From positions 3,286,001-3,350,000 of the forward strand of contig NZ_CP025624.1 of assembly GCF_002874965.1 (NCBI RefSeq): DNA of 64,000 nucleotides, read 5' to 3'. A model generated the notes under the pieces. It worked only from the letters and a program-made list of their open reading frames with translations, was not told the origin of the DNA and ran no database searches. Numbering within the stretch: position 1 is the first letter of the stretch; the number at the start of each line of letters is the position of its first letter. The position numbers and the translations under genes are program-made. Positions 24,623 to 33,508 of this stretch are shown piece by piece. Origin of the DNA: Pseudomonas sp. NC02. Lineage in GTDB: Bacteria; Pseudomonadota; Gammaproteobacteria; Pseudomonadales; Pseudomonadaceae.

Positions 24623-25045
24623 ATGAATATTGGTGAACTGGCGGGACGCAGCGGCTTGGCAGCCTCGAAGATTCGTTTTTACGAAGCCCAGGGGCTGATC
24701 CAGGTCGAGCGACAAGGTAATGGCTATCGCCGTTATCCCATGCAGACGTTGCAGACGCTGCAATTGATCCAGGGCGCTCAGCGCGCCGGTTTCAGCTTGC
24801 AGGAGTTGAAGGCGCTGATGCCCGACGATTCGCCGAGCGAGGCGAAACGCGCCGATATCGTCTTGAGGCTTGAGCGCAGGATTGCGCAGATAGAAGAGCT
24901 TCAAGCCCGAATGGACCAGAGCAAGGCAGAGTTACGCGCGGTGATCGCCACGATCCAGGCACACCCGGAAGGCACGCCGTGCACCCAGGCGCAGGACAAG
25001 GTCTGGGCCTCAATCGAGGCGCATAAAAAAACGCCGCGTATCTGA
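24623..25045 (+). CDS. MerR family transcriptional regulator
   Basis: From ATG 24623 the product is 140 residues: MNIGELAGRSGLAASKIRFYE is the winged helix, GNGYRRYP the wing, then LQLIQGAQRAGFSLQELKAL and a dimerisation coiled coil (residues ~75-115, RLERRIAQIEELQARMDQSK). The short C-terminus has one cysteine (TPCTQAQ), so a metal-binding CxnC loop is not obvious and small-molecule or redox sensing is possible. An ATG at 24611 would add four residues. Divergent gene and 19-base-spaced promoter indicate that it activates the old-yellow-enzyme gene. Confidence 0.88.
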   Translation: MNIGELAGRSGLAASKIRFYEAQGLIQVERQGNGYRRYPMQTLQTLQLIQGAQRAGFSLQELKALMPDDSPSEAKRADIVLRLERRIAQIEELQARMDQSKAELRAVIATIQAHPEGTPCTQAQDKVWASIEAHKKTPRI

Positions 25046-25059
25046 CGATACGCGGCGTT
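25030..25059. terminator. Bidirectional intrinsic terminator between merR-like gene and acnB
   Basis: A perfect 13-base stem (AACGCCGCGTATC / GATACGCGGCGTT) with a TGAC loop is flanked by an A-run on the left and CGTTT on the right. The stop codon of the MerR-like gene is inside the loop. It serves both convergent genes. Confidence 0.9.
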
Positions 25060-25078
25060 CGTTTACAGCAACAAAACC

Positions 25079-27679
25079 TTAGGCTTGAACCACAGGGATG
25101 TTGGCGCTTGCAGCAATTTCACGGAACTCGGCGATCTGGTCAAAACTCAGGTAGCGATACACGTCGCTGGCCATGGTGTTGATCTTCGCGGCGTATTCCA
25201 TGTACTCCTCGACGGTCGGCAGGCGACCCAGGATGGAAGCCACCGACGCCAGCTCGGCCGAAGCCAGGTAGACGTTTGCGCCGTCACCCAGACGGTTCGG
25301 GAAGTTACGGGTCGACGTCGACACAACGGTCGAGTTCGGCTCTACACGTGCCTGGTTACCCATGCACAGCGAGCAGCCCGGCATTTCCATGCGCGCGCCA
25401 GCCTTGCCGTAGATGCCGTAGTAGCCTTCTTCGGTCAGTTGGTGAGCGTCCATCTTGGTCGGCGGCGACAGCCACAGACGGGTTGGCAGCTGACCCTTGA
25501 CCTGATCCAGCAGTTTACCGGCAGCGCGGAAGTGACCGATGTTGGTCATGCACGAACCGATGAACACTTCGTCGATCTTCTCGCCAGCAACGCTGGACAG
25601 CAGACGGGCGTCGTCCGGATCGTTTGGCGCGCAGAGCACAGGCTCCTTGATGTCGGCCAGATCGATCTCGATGATTTCCGCGTATTCGGCGTCAGCATCG
25701 GCAACCATCAACTCAGGGTTGGCAACCCAGGCTTCCATCGCTTGGGCACGACGTTCCAGGGTACGCGCATCGCCGTAGCCTTCACCGATCATCCAGCGCA
25801 GCAGGGTGATGTTGGAGTTCAGGTACTCGGTGATGGATTCTTTCGACAGCTTGATGGTGCAACCGGCAGCCGAACGTTCAGCCGAGGCGTCGGACAGCTC
25901 GAAGGCTTGTTCGATGCTCAGGTTGTCCAGGCCTTCGATTTCCAGGATACGGCCGGAGAAAGCGTTCTTCTTGCCTTTCTTCTCTACGGTCAGCAGGCCA
26001 GCCTGGATCGCGTAGTAAGGAATGGCGTGAACCAGGTCACGCAGGGTGATACCAGGCTGCATTTCACCTTTGAAGCGCACCAGGATCGATTCCGGCATGT
26101 CCAGCGGCATGACGCCGGTGGCGGCGGCGAACGCTACCAGGCCGGAACCGGCCGGGAACGAAATGCCCATCGGGAAACGGGTGTGGGAGTCACCACCGGT
26201 ACCGACGGTGTCTGGCAGCAGCATGCGGTTCAGCCAGCTGTGGATGATGCCGTCGCCCGGACGCAGCGATACGCCGCCACGGGTCATGATGAAGTCAGGC
26301 AGGGTGTGGTGGGTGGTCACGTCGATCGGCTTTGGATAGGCCGCGGTGTGGCAGAACGACTGCATTACCAGATCGGTGGAGAAGCCCAGGCACGCCAGGT
26401 CTTTCAGTTCGTCACGGGTCATGGGACCGGTGGTGTCCTGGGAGCCGACGGTGGTCATCTTCGGTTCGCAGTAGGTGCCTGGACGAACGCCAGCCACGCC
26501 GCAGGCCTTGCCGACCATTTTCTGCGCCAGGGTGTAGCCCTTGTCGCTTTCAGCCGGGGCTTCCGGCAGCTTGAACAGGGTCGAAGGTGGCAGACCCAGT
26601 TCGGCACGTGCCTTTTCGGTCAGGCCACGGCCGATGATCAGCGGGATACGACCGCCGGCACGGACTTCATCCAACAGGACCGGAGTCTTCATTTCGAAGG
26701 TGGTCAGGACTTCATCGCTGTTGTGCTTGGTGACTTTGCCAGCATGCGGGTACAGGTCGATCACGTCGCCCATGTTCATGTTGGTAACGTCGAACTCGAT
26801 TGGCAGTGCGCCGGCATCTTCCATGGTGTTGTAGAAGATTGGAGCGATCTTGCTGCCGAAGCAGAAGCCGCCAGCGCGCTTGTTCGGCACGTAAGGCACG
26901 TCGTCGCCGAAGAACCACAGTACCGAGTTGGTGGCCGATTTACGCGACGAACCGGTACCGACCACGTCACCGACGTAGGCGATCGGGAAGCCCTGGCCGC
27001 GCATTTCTTCGATCTGCTTCATCGGGCCGGTCTTGCCTTGCTCATCCGGCACGATGCCTTCACGGGCCATTTTCAGCATGGCCAGGGCGTGCAGCGGGAT
27101 GTCAGGGCGGGACCAGGCGTCCGGGGCAGGGGACAGGTCGTCGGTGTTGGTTTCGCCGGTGACCTTGAACACACGCAGGCTGATCTTGTCGGCCAGGGTC
27201 GGGCGGTTCTTGAACCACTCGCCGTCGGCCCAGGACTGGATCACGGCTTTGGCGTGTTCGTTGCCGTTCCTGGCTTTTTCCGCGACGTCGTGGAAAGCAT
27301 CGAACATTAGCAGGGTGTGCTTGAGTTGGGCGGCTGCGACGGGGGCCAGGGTGGCGTCGTCCAGCAGCTCGACCAGGGTCACGATGTTGTAGCCGCCTTG
27401 CATGGTGCCGAGCAGTTCAACAGCGCGTTTCTTGTCGATCAGGGGAGAAGTGGCTTCGCCCTTGGCCAGGGCAGACAGGAAACCGGCCTTGACGTAGGCA
27501 GCTTCGTCAACGCCTGGTGGAATGCGGTTGGTGATCAGGTCAACGAGGAATTCTTCTTCGCCAGCCGGGGGATTTTTCAGCAGCTCGACCAGGCCTGCGG
27601 TTTGTTCGGCGTTAAGCGGCTGGGGAACGATACCCAGGGCTGCACGCTCTTCGATATGTTTGCGGTAGGCTTCAAGCAC
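25079..27679 (-). CDS. acnB: Aconitate hydratase B (bifunctional aconitase / 2-methylisocitrate dehydratase)
   Basis: The start is set at GTG 27679 (GAGGG site upstream) because AcnB proteins begin at the [22 protein letters not shown] segment; this gives 866 residues, the family length. The N-terminal HEAT-like domain is followed by the swivel domain and the 4Fe-4S catalytic domains, with cluster cysteines in [10 protein letters not shown] and [11 protein letters not shown]. The enzyme interconverts citrate and isocitrate in the TCA cycle and also acts in the methylcitrate cycle. A perfect 17-base palindrome lies 170 bases upstream of the start. Confidence 0.96.
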   Translation of the reverse strand: MLEAYRKHIEERAALGIVPQPLNAEQTAGLVELLKNPPAGEEEFLVDLITNRIPPGVDEAAYVKAGFLSALAKGEATSPLIDKKRAVELLGTMQGGYNIVTLVELLDDATLAPVAAAQLKHTLLMFDAFHDVAEKARNGNEHAKAVIQSWADGEWFKNRPTLADKISLRVFKVTGETNTDDLSPAPDAWSRPDIPLHALAMLKMAREGIVPDEQGKTGPMKQIEEMRGQGFPIAYVGDVVGTGSSRKSATNSVLWFFGDDVPYVPNKRAGGFCFGSKIAPIFYNTMEDAGALPIEFDVTNMNMGDVIDLYPHAGKVTKHNSDEVLTTFEMKTPVLLDEVRAGGRIPLIIGRGLTEKARAELGLPPSTLFKLPEAPAESDKGYTLAQKMVGKACGVAGVRPGTYCEPKMTTVGSQDTTGPMTRDELKDLACLGFSTDLVMQSFCHTAAYPKPIDVTTHHTLPDFIMTRGGVSLRPGDGIIHSWLNRMLLPDTVGTGGDSHTRFPMGISFPAGSGLVAFAAATGVMPLDMPESILVRFKGEMQPGITLRDLVHAIPYYAIQAGLLTVEKKGKKNAFSGRILEIEGLDNLSIEQAFELSDASAERSAAGCTIKLSKESITEYLNSNITLLRWMIGEGYGDARTLERRAQAMEAWVANPELMVADADAEYAEIIEIDLADIKEPVLCAPNDPDDARLLSSVAGEKIDEVFIGSCMTNIGHFRAAGKLLDQVKGQLPTRLWLSPPTKMDAHQLTEEGYYGIYGKAGARMEMPGCSLCMGNQARVEPNSTVVSTSTRNFPNRLGDGANVYLASAELASVASILGRLPTVEEYMEYAAKINTMASDVYRYLSFDQIAEFREIAASANIPVVQA

Positions 27680-28073
27680 AGTTATTACCCTCATCAGTGG
27701 TCCCACGGGACGCTCATCCAGAAATGCACGGCACGCATGCGCTCAGGGGCTTTTTGGGCCGTAGAGCCAGCGCTGCCGGCAATCCTCACAGAAGCTGCTT
27801 TCAAAGTTTTACGCCTGCAGAACGGAGCTGATGAGGGTTGGCGCTGGCTATTTACCGGGTAAATAACCATCGCCAACACCGTTCTTTAGGAACGACTGTG
27901 CTCGTGACGCTTTGAAAACAGCTTCCAACGGATTATTGGCGCCTTACAAGGCCGGATGATTCTACGGCAAAAAAATTCTAAACGTAAGTTGCCGCGCCAA
28001 GTTTGCAGGGTGATCAACCTTAGACAAAGGGCTAACATGTGCAACTGTTTCGCTGATTTGTGCGTTGTCGACC
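27680..28073. other. Divergent intergenic region between acnB and the DUF1289 gene
   Basis: 394 bases without a credible gene. The only clear structure is a perfect 17-base dyad TATTTACC-G-GGTAAATA (27849-27865). The remainder should contain the acnB leader and the promoters of both genes. Confidence 0.6.
27849..27865. promoter_or_regulatory. Perfect 17-base palindrome upstream of acnB (candidate operator)
   Basis: TATTTACC and GGTAAATA flank a single central G with no mismatch. It lies 170 bases upstream of the acnB start codon and about 210 upstream of the DUF1289 gene, so it could serve either. The cognate protein is not known to me. Confidence 0.5.
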
Positions 28074-28544
28074 ATGTCTAACCAAACCATCAAGACCCCC
28101 TGCGTAGGCCTGTGCTCCACGGTTTACGGCGATCTTGTGTGCCGGGGGTGCAAGCGGTTTCACCATGAGGTGATTCAGTGGAACGGGTATAACGAGGAAG
28201 AAAAACGTGCGGTGTGGCTGCGGCTGGAGCAGTTGTTGGTGCAGGTGATGGCCGGGAAGCTTGAGGTGTTTGACCCTAAAATGCTGCGGGGGCAGCTGGA
28301 GCAGCGCAAGATTCGGTTTGTGCCGCATCAGTCGGAGTACTGCTGGGCCTATCAGTTGATTGCCCGGGGGGCGCGGGTGATCAGCAATCTTGAGGCTTAC
28401 GGGATGGTGTTGATGCCGGAGTTTCGGGAGTGGGGTTTGCCTGAGTTGCGGGATGCGATTGATCGGGAGTTTTTTATTTTGTCCGAGGCGCATTATCAGC
28501 GGTATATCGCTCCGGGGTTTCTCAGGGATGCGTTTGGGGGGTGA
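28074..28544 (+). CDS. DUF1289 domain protein
   Basis: From ATG 28074 the product is 156 residues. The first 55 form the DUF1289 module with the cysteine pattern CVGLCSTVYGDLVCRGCKRF (two CxxxC/CxxC pairs) and a following WNGYNEEEKRAVWLRLEQL helix. The remaining ~100 residues (QHK-like helical part with EYCWAYQLIARGARVI) are found in longer pseudomonad members. The cysteines suggest metal or Fe-S binding, but the function is unknown. It is monocistronic and convergent with the universal stress gene across the repeat structure. Confidence 0.8.
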   Translation: MSNQTIKTPCVGLCSTVYGDLVCRGCKRFHHEVIQWNGYNEEEKRAVWLRLEQLLVQVMAGKLEVFDPKMLRGQLEQRKIRFVPHQSEYCWAYQLIARGARVISNLEAYGMVLMPEFREWGLPELRDAIDREFFILSEAHYQRYIAPGFLRDAFGG

Positions 28545-28550
28545 TTGAGT

Positions 28551-29350
28551 ACATATCCGTTATTTGGGTAACGGCCGCTTATGGTTCCGCTCTTACAGCG
28601 GCTCACTTTGGAAAAGCCCCAAAGTAAGCAAAGGGCTCTGCCCCGCCTGTCGGCACCTCGCCTAGGCTCGGTGTTCCCTCACTCCGGCACCGCGAAGCGG
28701 GCCGCCGCGACGGGCCATCCATGGCCCGGCGCGGGTAAACCGGCGTCCTGCCGGTTTACCCGCTCCGCACTGCCTGCGTTCGGCCTCGGGCTTATTGGGG
28801 CAGTCAGATCAAAATCAAAAGCAAGAGCACAGCGGCCTCCCGGCCGGCTTGAGTGTTAAAAGCCAGATCAAAAGCCAGAGCGAAAACAGATCTGCTTTTC
28901 TGTGGGAGCGGGCTTGCTCGCGAAAAACCTGAGAGCGCCGCGTTCATCCAGAATGCCCGCGTCATCGTTAACGACCTTCGCGAGCAAGCCCGCTCCCACA
29001 TTTAGACCGTGCCCGCTTTAGATTTTGCTTTTGCTCTTCAACACTCAAGCCGGCCGGTAGGCCGCTGTGCTCTTGCTTTTGATCTTGATCTTAGGCGCCC
29101 CGTTAAACCACGCTGGCCGAACGCAGGCTTTGGAGCGTGGGTAACCCGGCAGGACGCCGGGTTAGCCGCGCTGGGCCAAGGATGGCCCATCGCGGCGGCC
29201 CACGGTCCAAAGCCGGAGTGAGGGCACACCGAGCCTAGGCGAGGTGCCGAGTGGTGGGGCAAGAGCCTTTTGGTTACTTTTGGGCTCCTTTCAAAAGTGA
29301 CCCGCTGTAAGAGCGGAACCAATACAAGCCATCACCCAAAAACGGATATG
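28551..29350. repeat. 800-bp nested inverted repeat with a REPIN at its centre
   Basis: Outer arms of about 310 bases (28551-28857 and 29039-29350) are inverted, roughly three-quarters identical copies. Both begin with CATATCCGTT and TGGTTCCGCTCTTACAGCG, run through CACCTCGCCTAGGCTCGGTG, CCCTCACTCCGG, a GC-rich stem (GGTAAACCGGCGTCCTGCCGG in the left arm) and end in GGCTTGAGTGTT. REPIN D (28902-28999) lies between them. Frames inside are mirrored on both strands and are not genes. The structure fills the gap between convergent DUF1289 and universal stress genes. Confidence 0.9.
28902..28999. repeat. REPIN (copy D), centre of the nested repeat
   Basis: Inverted GTGGGAGCGGGCTTGCTCGCG arms with the CTGAGAGCGCCGCGTT...CGTCATCGTTAACGAC loop. 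Flanks CAGATCTGCTTTTCT on the left and GACCGTGCCCGCTTTAG on the right are shared with copy F at 56555, which is otherwise surrounded by different sequence. Confidence 0.93.
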
Positions 29351-29366
29351 CCCCCAAAAAGAAGCA

Positions 29367-30227
29367 TCACCCATTAGCCAGCTCTTCCAGATGATCCATC
29401 AACTCCTGCGGCTTAAGCACCAACACATCACTGTCCACCGCATCCAGCACCACCTCCGCCGTATTCCCGATCAACGCCCCGGTAATCCCCGTACGCGCCA
29501 CGGTACCGATTATGGTCACCGCCGCCTGCCACTTATGCACCGCATGAGGAATCAACACATCCGCCGGCCCTTCCTCGATATGCAGATGCGTGTCGTCAAT
29601 ATCAAACTCCGCCTGAAACGCCTTGCACTGCTCACGATAGCGCGCCTCGATCGTCTCCTTGAGCTGAAACACCGGATCCGCCGCCGACAACATCGGCGAC
29701 GGATGCGCACTGATCACATGCAACTGCGCCTTGGCCAGGCTCGCGATATCAAACCCGTGATCAATGATCGAGTTATGCAACGCCTGATGCTCCGCATCGG
29801 AATTCCCTACATCAATCGCTGCCAGAATCACCCCGCCAGCCCACGGCGTGGACGTCTTCACCAACAACACCGGAGTAGGGCAGTAACGCATCAGCTTCCA
29901 GTCCGCAGGCGTCAACAGCGCTTTTTTCAGCGGACTATCAGCAAAGTGCTGCTTGACCACCAACCCACACCCCTCTGCCTGCTGCACGTCGATGATGGTT
30001 TCATGCAGGCTGTCATTCCACGCCTGTTCGGTGGTGACGCTGTAGCCATCCTCCTGCAAACCGGCCTTCAGCAGGCTCAACATCGCCGAATGCTCATGCC
30101 GCTTGTCACACACCAACAAATGCAAATGTGCCCCGGTGACGCCGGCAATCAGCTTGGCGCGCTTGAGGGCCAGGCTTTCCGAATGCTCAGGCTCGATGAC
30201 CACCAGGATGCTGCGTATGGCTTGCAT
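29367..30227 (-). CDS. Tandem-domain universal stress protein (UspA family)
   Basis: The start is ATG 30227 (GGAGAA site), giving 286 residues with two Usp domains. Domain 1 begins RSILVVIEPEHSESLALKRA; domain 2 begins with VILAAIDVGNSDAEHQALHN and ends with TIIGTVARTGITGALIGNTAEVVLDAVDSDVLVLKP, the ATP-binding G-2x-G-9x-G(S/T/N)-like loop. This is the UspE-like architecture. A perfect ANR/FNR site (TTGAT-N4-ATCAA) is centred about 72 bases upstream of the start, so the gene is probably induced at low oxygen, as known for Pseudomonas aeruginosa Usp proteins that support anaerobic survival. Confidence 0.9.
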   Translation of the reverse strand: MQAIRSILVVIEPEHSESLALKRAKLIAGVTGAHLHLLVCDKRHEHSAMLSLLKAGLQEDGYSVTTEQAWNDSLHETIIDVQQAEGCGLVVKQHFADSPLKKALLTPADWKLMRYCPTPVLLVKTSTPWAGGVILAAIDVGNSDAEHQALHNSIIDHGFDIASLAKAQLHVISAHPSPMLSAADPVFQLKETIEARYREQCKAFQAEFDIDDTHLHIEEGPADVLIPHAVHKWQAAVTIIGTVARTGITGALIGNTAEVVLDAVDSDVLVLKPQELMDHLEELANG

Positions 30228-30291
30228 GGTCGGGTTCTCCAAAAAAGGGTGGGCGTGGAACAACTATAGTTGCTGCCCGGCACACGTCATG

Positions 30292-30305
30292 TTGATGCAC
30301 ATCAA
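30292..30305 (-). promoter_or_regulatory. ANR/FNR binding site of the universal stress gene
   Basis: TTGAT-GCAC-ATCAA is a perfect match to the ANR/FNR consensus. Its centre lies at about 30298.5; a class II site at -41.5 would put the transcription start near 30257, leaving a 30-base leader before the ATG at 30227. It also lies 74 bases upstream of miaE, which could be influenced. Confidence 0.82.
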
Positions 30306-30378
30306 GCCCGGTAGCTGGCGGTCTGCGGCGCGGTCGGTATAATCGCCGGCCTTTTGTGAATCTTTGCCCGTGAGCCCG

Positions 30379-30981
30379 ATGAACCTGCCAGAAATCCACG
30401 AATTCCTCGGTTGCCGCACCCCCGACGGCTGGGTCCAGGCCGCGTTGGCCGACCAGGAAACCCTGCTGATCGACCACAAGAACTGTGAATTCAAGGCCGC
30501 CAGCACCGCGTTGAGCCTGATCGCCAAGTACCATTCCCACGTCGACCTGATCAACCTGATGTCACGCCTGGCCCGGGAAGAACTGGTGCACCACGAGCAA
30601 GTCATGCGCCTGATGAAGAAGCGCAAGATCGAGCTGCGCCAACTGTCCGCCGGCCGCTACGCTTCGGGTTTGCGCAAGGTGGTGCGCAGCCATGAACCGG
30701 TCAAACTGGTGGATACCCTGGTGGTCGGCGCGTTTATCGAAGCCCGCAGTTGCGAGCGTTTCGAAGCGCTGGTGCCGCATTTGGACGAAGAACTCGGCAA
30801 GTTCTATTTCGGCCTGCTTAAAAGCGAGGCCCGGCATTTCCAGGGTTACCTGAAACTGGCTTACCAGTACGGCGACGCCAAGGACATCGCCCAGGTCATC
30901 GACCGTGTACGCGCCGCCGAGCAGGAACTGATCGAGTCACCGGACGTCGAGTTCCGCTTTCACAGCGGCGTGCCAGCCTGA
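30379..30981 (+). CDS. miaE: tRNA 2-methylthio-N6-isopentenyl adenosine-37 hydroxylase
   Basis: From ATG 30379 (a GTG at 30370 is possible) the product is 200 residues, the MiaE length. Diiron ligands can be seen in a ferritin-like helical bundle: AREELVHHEQV (ExxH), GAFIEARSCERFEAL (two glutamates) and KSEARHFQGYLKL (ExxH). MiaE hydroxylates ms2i6A37 of tRNA using O2. The last 45 bases overlap the end of the convergent MFS gene. The nearby ANR site suggests possible oxygen-linked control. Confidence 0.92.
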   Translation: MNLPEIHEFLGCRTPDGWVQAALADQETLLIDHKNCEFKAASTALSLIAKYHSHVDLINLMSRLAREELVHHEQVMRLMKKRKIELRQLSAGRYASGLRKVVRSHEPVKLVDTLVVGAFIEARSCERFEALVPHLDEELGKFYFGLLKSEARHFQGYLKLAYQYGDAKDIAQVIDRVRAAEQELIESPDVEFRFHSGVPA

Positions 30982-32136
30982 CGCAACCGCTGCACCGAGC
31001 AACGCGGTGATCCCGGCGAGTATCAGGATCACCGCCTGTGTCCCCAGCGGCGCCGCCAGCAGTGCGATCAGCAACCCGGCCAGCGGCTGCGAGAGGTTGT
31101 TGAGCAAGGTCAGCACGCCCACCGTCTTGCCAAAGTCCCGGGCCGGGATTACCCGTTGTCGGACACTGCGGATGTACACGTTGAACATCTTGTCGAAACC
31201 GGTCAGCAGCAGGAAACCCACGGCATAAGCCCACACATTCGGGCTGATGGCCGTGATCAACGCTCCCACGGCAATCATCGAATACGACAAACCGCCCAGC
31301 ACCTTGAGCGGCAGGGACGCGCGCGCCAGGAAAAACAGGATGGCGATGGTCACCAGCGCGCCGGCCGCCTGCAACCCGGCGTAGGTGTCCTTGCCGGCGG
31401 CGTATTGGCCAATGACCATCGCGGCGGAAGTGGCGAGGGTGACGCCGATGATCAGGTTCACACCCACCGCCAGGGCGATAATCCTTTTCAGCTCCGGCAG
31501 GTCGCGGATATGCCCGAAGGCAACGCGCAACGGCTGCAGCCAGATGTCGTTGTGCTGCTCGAAGGTTTCAAGATTGACCGTGGTGTGGCGTTGCCAGATG
31601 CGCATCGTCAGGTCCGCCAGCAGGAACAGCCCGGCAACCCCCAGCACGACCCAGTGCCAGGCCCAGACGCCCAACATCAGCGCGGCCACCAGTGGGCCCA
31701 GCACCAGCCCGGTCTGGTCGGCAATCTGCGAGTAGGACAAGGTCTTGGCGTAGGTGTAATGCTTGAAGATATGCGGCAGCAGCACTTCCCGGGCCATGAT
31801 GCCCTGGGTGGTCAACACGCCGCACAGCGCCGAAAGCATGACAATCCAGTAAATCCCGTCGAACATTCCATACAGCAGCACCGCCGCCACACACGCCAGC
31901 GCCCGGTACACCTGGCTGATATGCAGGACGCGCACGGCGGGATATTTGTCGCACAACGCCCCGCACACCGGGAACGACAGGTACCGCGGCAAGGATTCGA
32001 CAAAAAACGCCAGGCCCGCCCACGACACACTGTTGGTGGTCTGGAACACGATCAGCGGCACGATGAACAACAGAATCTGGTCGGCCAGGCGTGACAGAAA
32101 CAACGAAATGAAGAAAGCCAGGTAATCCTTGCGCAT
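30937..32136 (-). CDS. MFS transporter, downstream of ectoine synthase
   Basis: Starting at ATG 32136 the product has 399 residues and about eleven to twelve hydrophobic helices; LSRLADQILLFIVPLIVFQTT opens it and CGALCDKYPAVRVL is the cytoplasmic loop 2-3 motif (G-x-x-x-D-x). An IRSVRQRVIPARDFGKTVGVLTLLNNLSQPLAG segment resembles the antimicrobial/siderophore efflux branch. It follows ectC after about 30 bases on the same strand, so transport of ectoine or its precursor is an attractive inference, while substrate specificity cannot be read from sequence. Its stop lies inside the end of miaE. Confidence 0.8.
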   Translation of the reverse strand: MRKDYLAFFISLFLSRLADQILLFIVPLIVFQTTNSVSWAGLAFFVESLPRYLSFPVCGALCDKYPAVRVLHISQVYRALACVAAVLLYGMFDGIYWIVMLSALCGVLTTQGIMAREVLLPHIFKHYTYAKTLSYSQIADQTGLVLGPLVAALMLGVWAWHWVVLGVAGLFLLADLTMRIWQRHTTVNLETFEQHNDIWLQPLRVAFGHIRDLPELKRIIALAVGVNLIIGVTLATSAAMVIGQYAAGKDTYAGLQAAGALVTIAILFFLARASLPLKVLGGLSYSMIAVGALITAISPNVWAYAVGFLLLTGFDKMFNVYIRSVRQRVIPARDFGKTVGVLTLLNNLSQPLAGLLIALLAAPLGTQAVILILAGITALLGAAVASGWHAAVKAELDVR

Positions 32137-32167
32137 GGTGTGCTCGTGTCCGTGAGTCAAATCGTCG

Positions 32168-32554
32168 TCAGTAGCCGGAGCCGGATTTATCCGTGAGATT
32201 GTGGCGCTCGTCGCCCTTGAGCGGCGGGTTGAATACGCTGACCAGCACCAGGTCCTGCTCCTTTCCGCCTCTTAGATAATGGCAGTCGTGTTGGTCCAGC
32301 GCATAAATATCTCCGGGGCGGATCGGGTAGACGTTACCGTCCATATCTTCGACTTCACCCTCACCGGCGATGCAGTAGCAAGCCTCCAGGTGATTACGGT
32401 ATTGCAGCAGTGACTCGGTGCCGGCACGCACGACGGTGTGGCAGACGGTATAACCCATCCCGTCCTTTTCCGTCAGCAACCGATGGCTGGTGCCAGCGCC
32501 CCATTCGACAAAGTGCGCGGTGTTTTCTATGTCTGATTTGTGACGAACGAACAT
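32168..32554 (-). CDS. ectC: L-ectoine synthase, orphan (no ectA/ectB adjacent)
   Basis: The 128-residue product is a full-length EctC cupin: [21 protein letters not shown] at the start, [34 protein letters not shown] with the iron-binding Glu, [14 protein letters not shown] with Tyr and His ligands, and [12 protein letters not shown]. EctC closes N-gamma-acetyl-diaminobutyrate into ectoine. The genes for making that precursor (ectA, ectB) are absent here. Orphan ectC genes have been described in plant-associated pseudomonads such as P. syringae. It is paired with the MFS gene downstream. Confidence 0.92.
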   Translation of the reverse strand: MFVRHKSDIENTAHFVEWGAGTSHRLLTEKDGMGYTVCHTVVRAGTESLLQYRNHLEACYCIAGEGEVEDMDGNVYPIRPGDIYALDQHDCHYLRGGKEQDLVLVSVFNPPLKGDERHNLTDKSGSGY

Positions 32555-32800
32555 GGTTTTCTCCCGCTATGTAGGTAGAGGGCCATGATTCTCTTGTGTT
32601 TGTGGTGTTGTCATCAGCGACACTTCCGAAAAGCGTGTGGGGCGCATCTGGCGGACGGTACCGAGTTAAAGACTGCGGTGAAACTGTTAAAAACTCTTAA
32701 AAGCATGAAGCTTCGTCGGCCAGTGATGGCCAGCTGCTTTAGTCTGCCGGCTTGCCACCTATAATGCGCACACTTCAATCCGCGCGTGCACTGGAAATTT

Positions 32801-33508
32801 ATGGATAACTTGGGTCTCGGCAAGGTCTTGCTCGTGGAGGACGATGAGAAGCTGGCAGGGCTGATCGCCCATTTCCTGTCCCAGCATGGCTTCGAGGTGC
32901 TGGCCGTGCACCGCGGCGATCTGGCGCTGGCGGCGTTCCTGGAGTTCAAGCCGAAGATCGTCGTGCTCGACCTGATGCTGCCCGGCCAGAGCGGCCTGCA
33001 TGTGTGCCGTGAAATTCGCAACGTGTCCGACACGCCCATCGTGATCCTCACCGCCAAGGAAGACGACCTCGACCACATCCTCGGCCTGGAGTCCGGCGCC
33101 GATGATTATGTGATCAAGCCGATCAAGCCGCCTGTGCTGCTGGCTCGCCTGCGCGCCCTGCAACGTCGCCAGGCGCCGGAACCCACGGTGCGCGGCGCCC
33201 TTGAGTTCGGCCGCCTGGCCATCGACCGCAGTTGCCGGGTGGTGAGCCTGGGCGGGGAGAAGATCGACCTGACCACCATGGAATTCGAACTGCTGTGGTT
33301 GCTGGCCAGCGCCGCCGGGAAAATCCTCTCCCGCGATGACATTCTCAACCGCATGCGCGGTATTGCCTTTGACGGGCTCAACCGCAGCGTCGACGTGTAC
33401 ATCAGCAAGCTGCGCGGCAAGCTCAATGACAACCCCCGGGAACCGGTGTGCATCAAGACCATCTGGGGCAAGGGCTACCTGTTCAATCCGTTCGCCTGGG
33501 AGGTCTAG
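32801..33508 (+). CDS. OmpR-family response regulator, RstA-like
   Basis: From ATG 32801 the product has 235 residues: receiver with VEDDEK and phospho-acceptor D57 in VVLDLMLPGQSG, switch Thr in ILTAKEDD and Lys in VIKPIKP; then an OmpR winged helix (residues ~135-235) with LTTMEFELLWLLASAAGKILSRDDILNRMRG and VYISKLRGKLNDNP. The unusual insertion-free GLNRSVDVYISKLR and the kinase that follows match the RstA/RstB pair. The kinase gene begins immediately after the stop. Confidence 0.88.
   Translation: MDNLGLGKVLLVEDDEKLAGLIAHFLSQHGFEVLAVHRGDLALAAFLEFKPKIVVLDLMLPGQSGLHVCREIRNVSDTPIVILTAKEDDLDHILGLESGADDYVIKPIKPPVLLARLRALQRRQAPEPTVRGALEFGRLAIDRSCRVVSLGGEKIDLTTMEFELLWLLASAAGKILSRDDILNRMRGIAFDGLNRSVDVYISKLRGKLNDNPREPVCIKTIWGKGYLFNPFAWEV

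Noticed and set aside
25085..27310. 741-codon open frame antisense to acnB
   Set aside because: Mirror frame of a highly biased GC-rich gene; composition is Gly/His/Arg/Gln-rich with no domain, and AcnB is unmistakable on the other strand.
28581..29322. Small open frames (92-94 codons) in the nested inverted repeat
   Set aside because: They occur in mirror-image form in both arms with poor conservation and no ribosome site; explained by the repeat.
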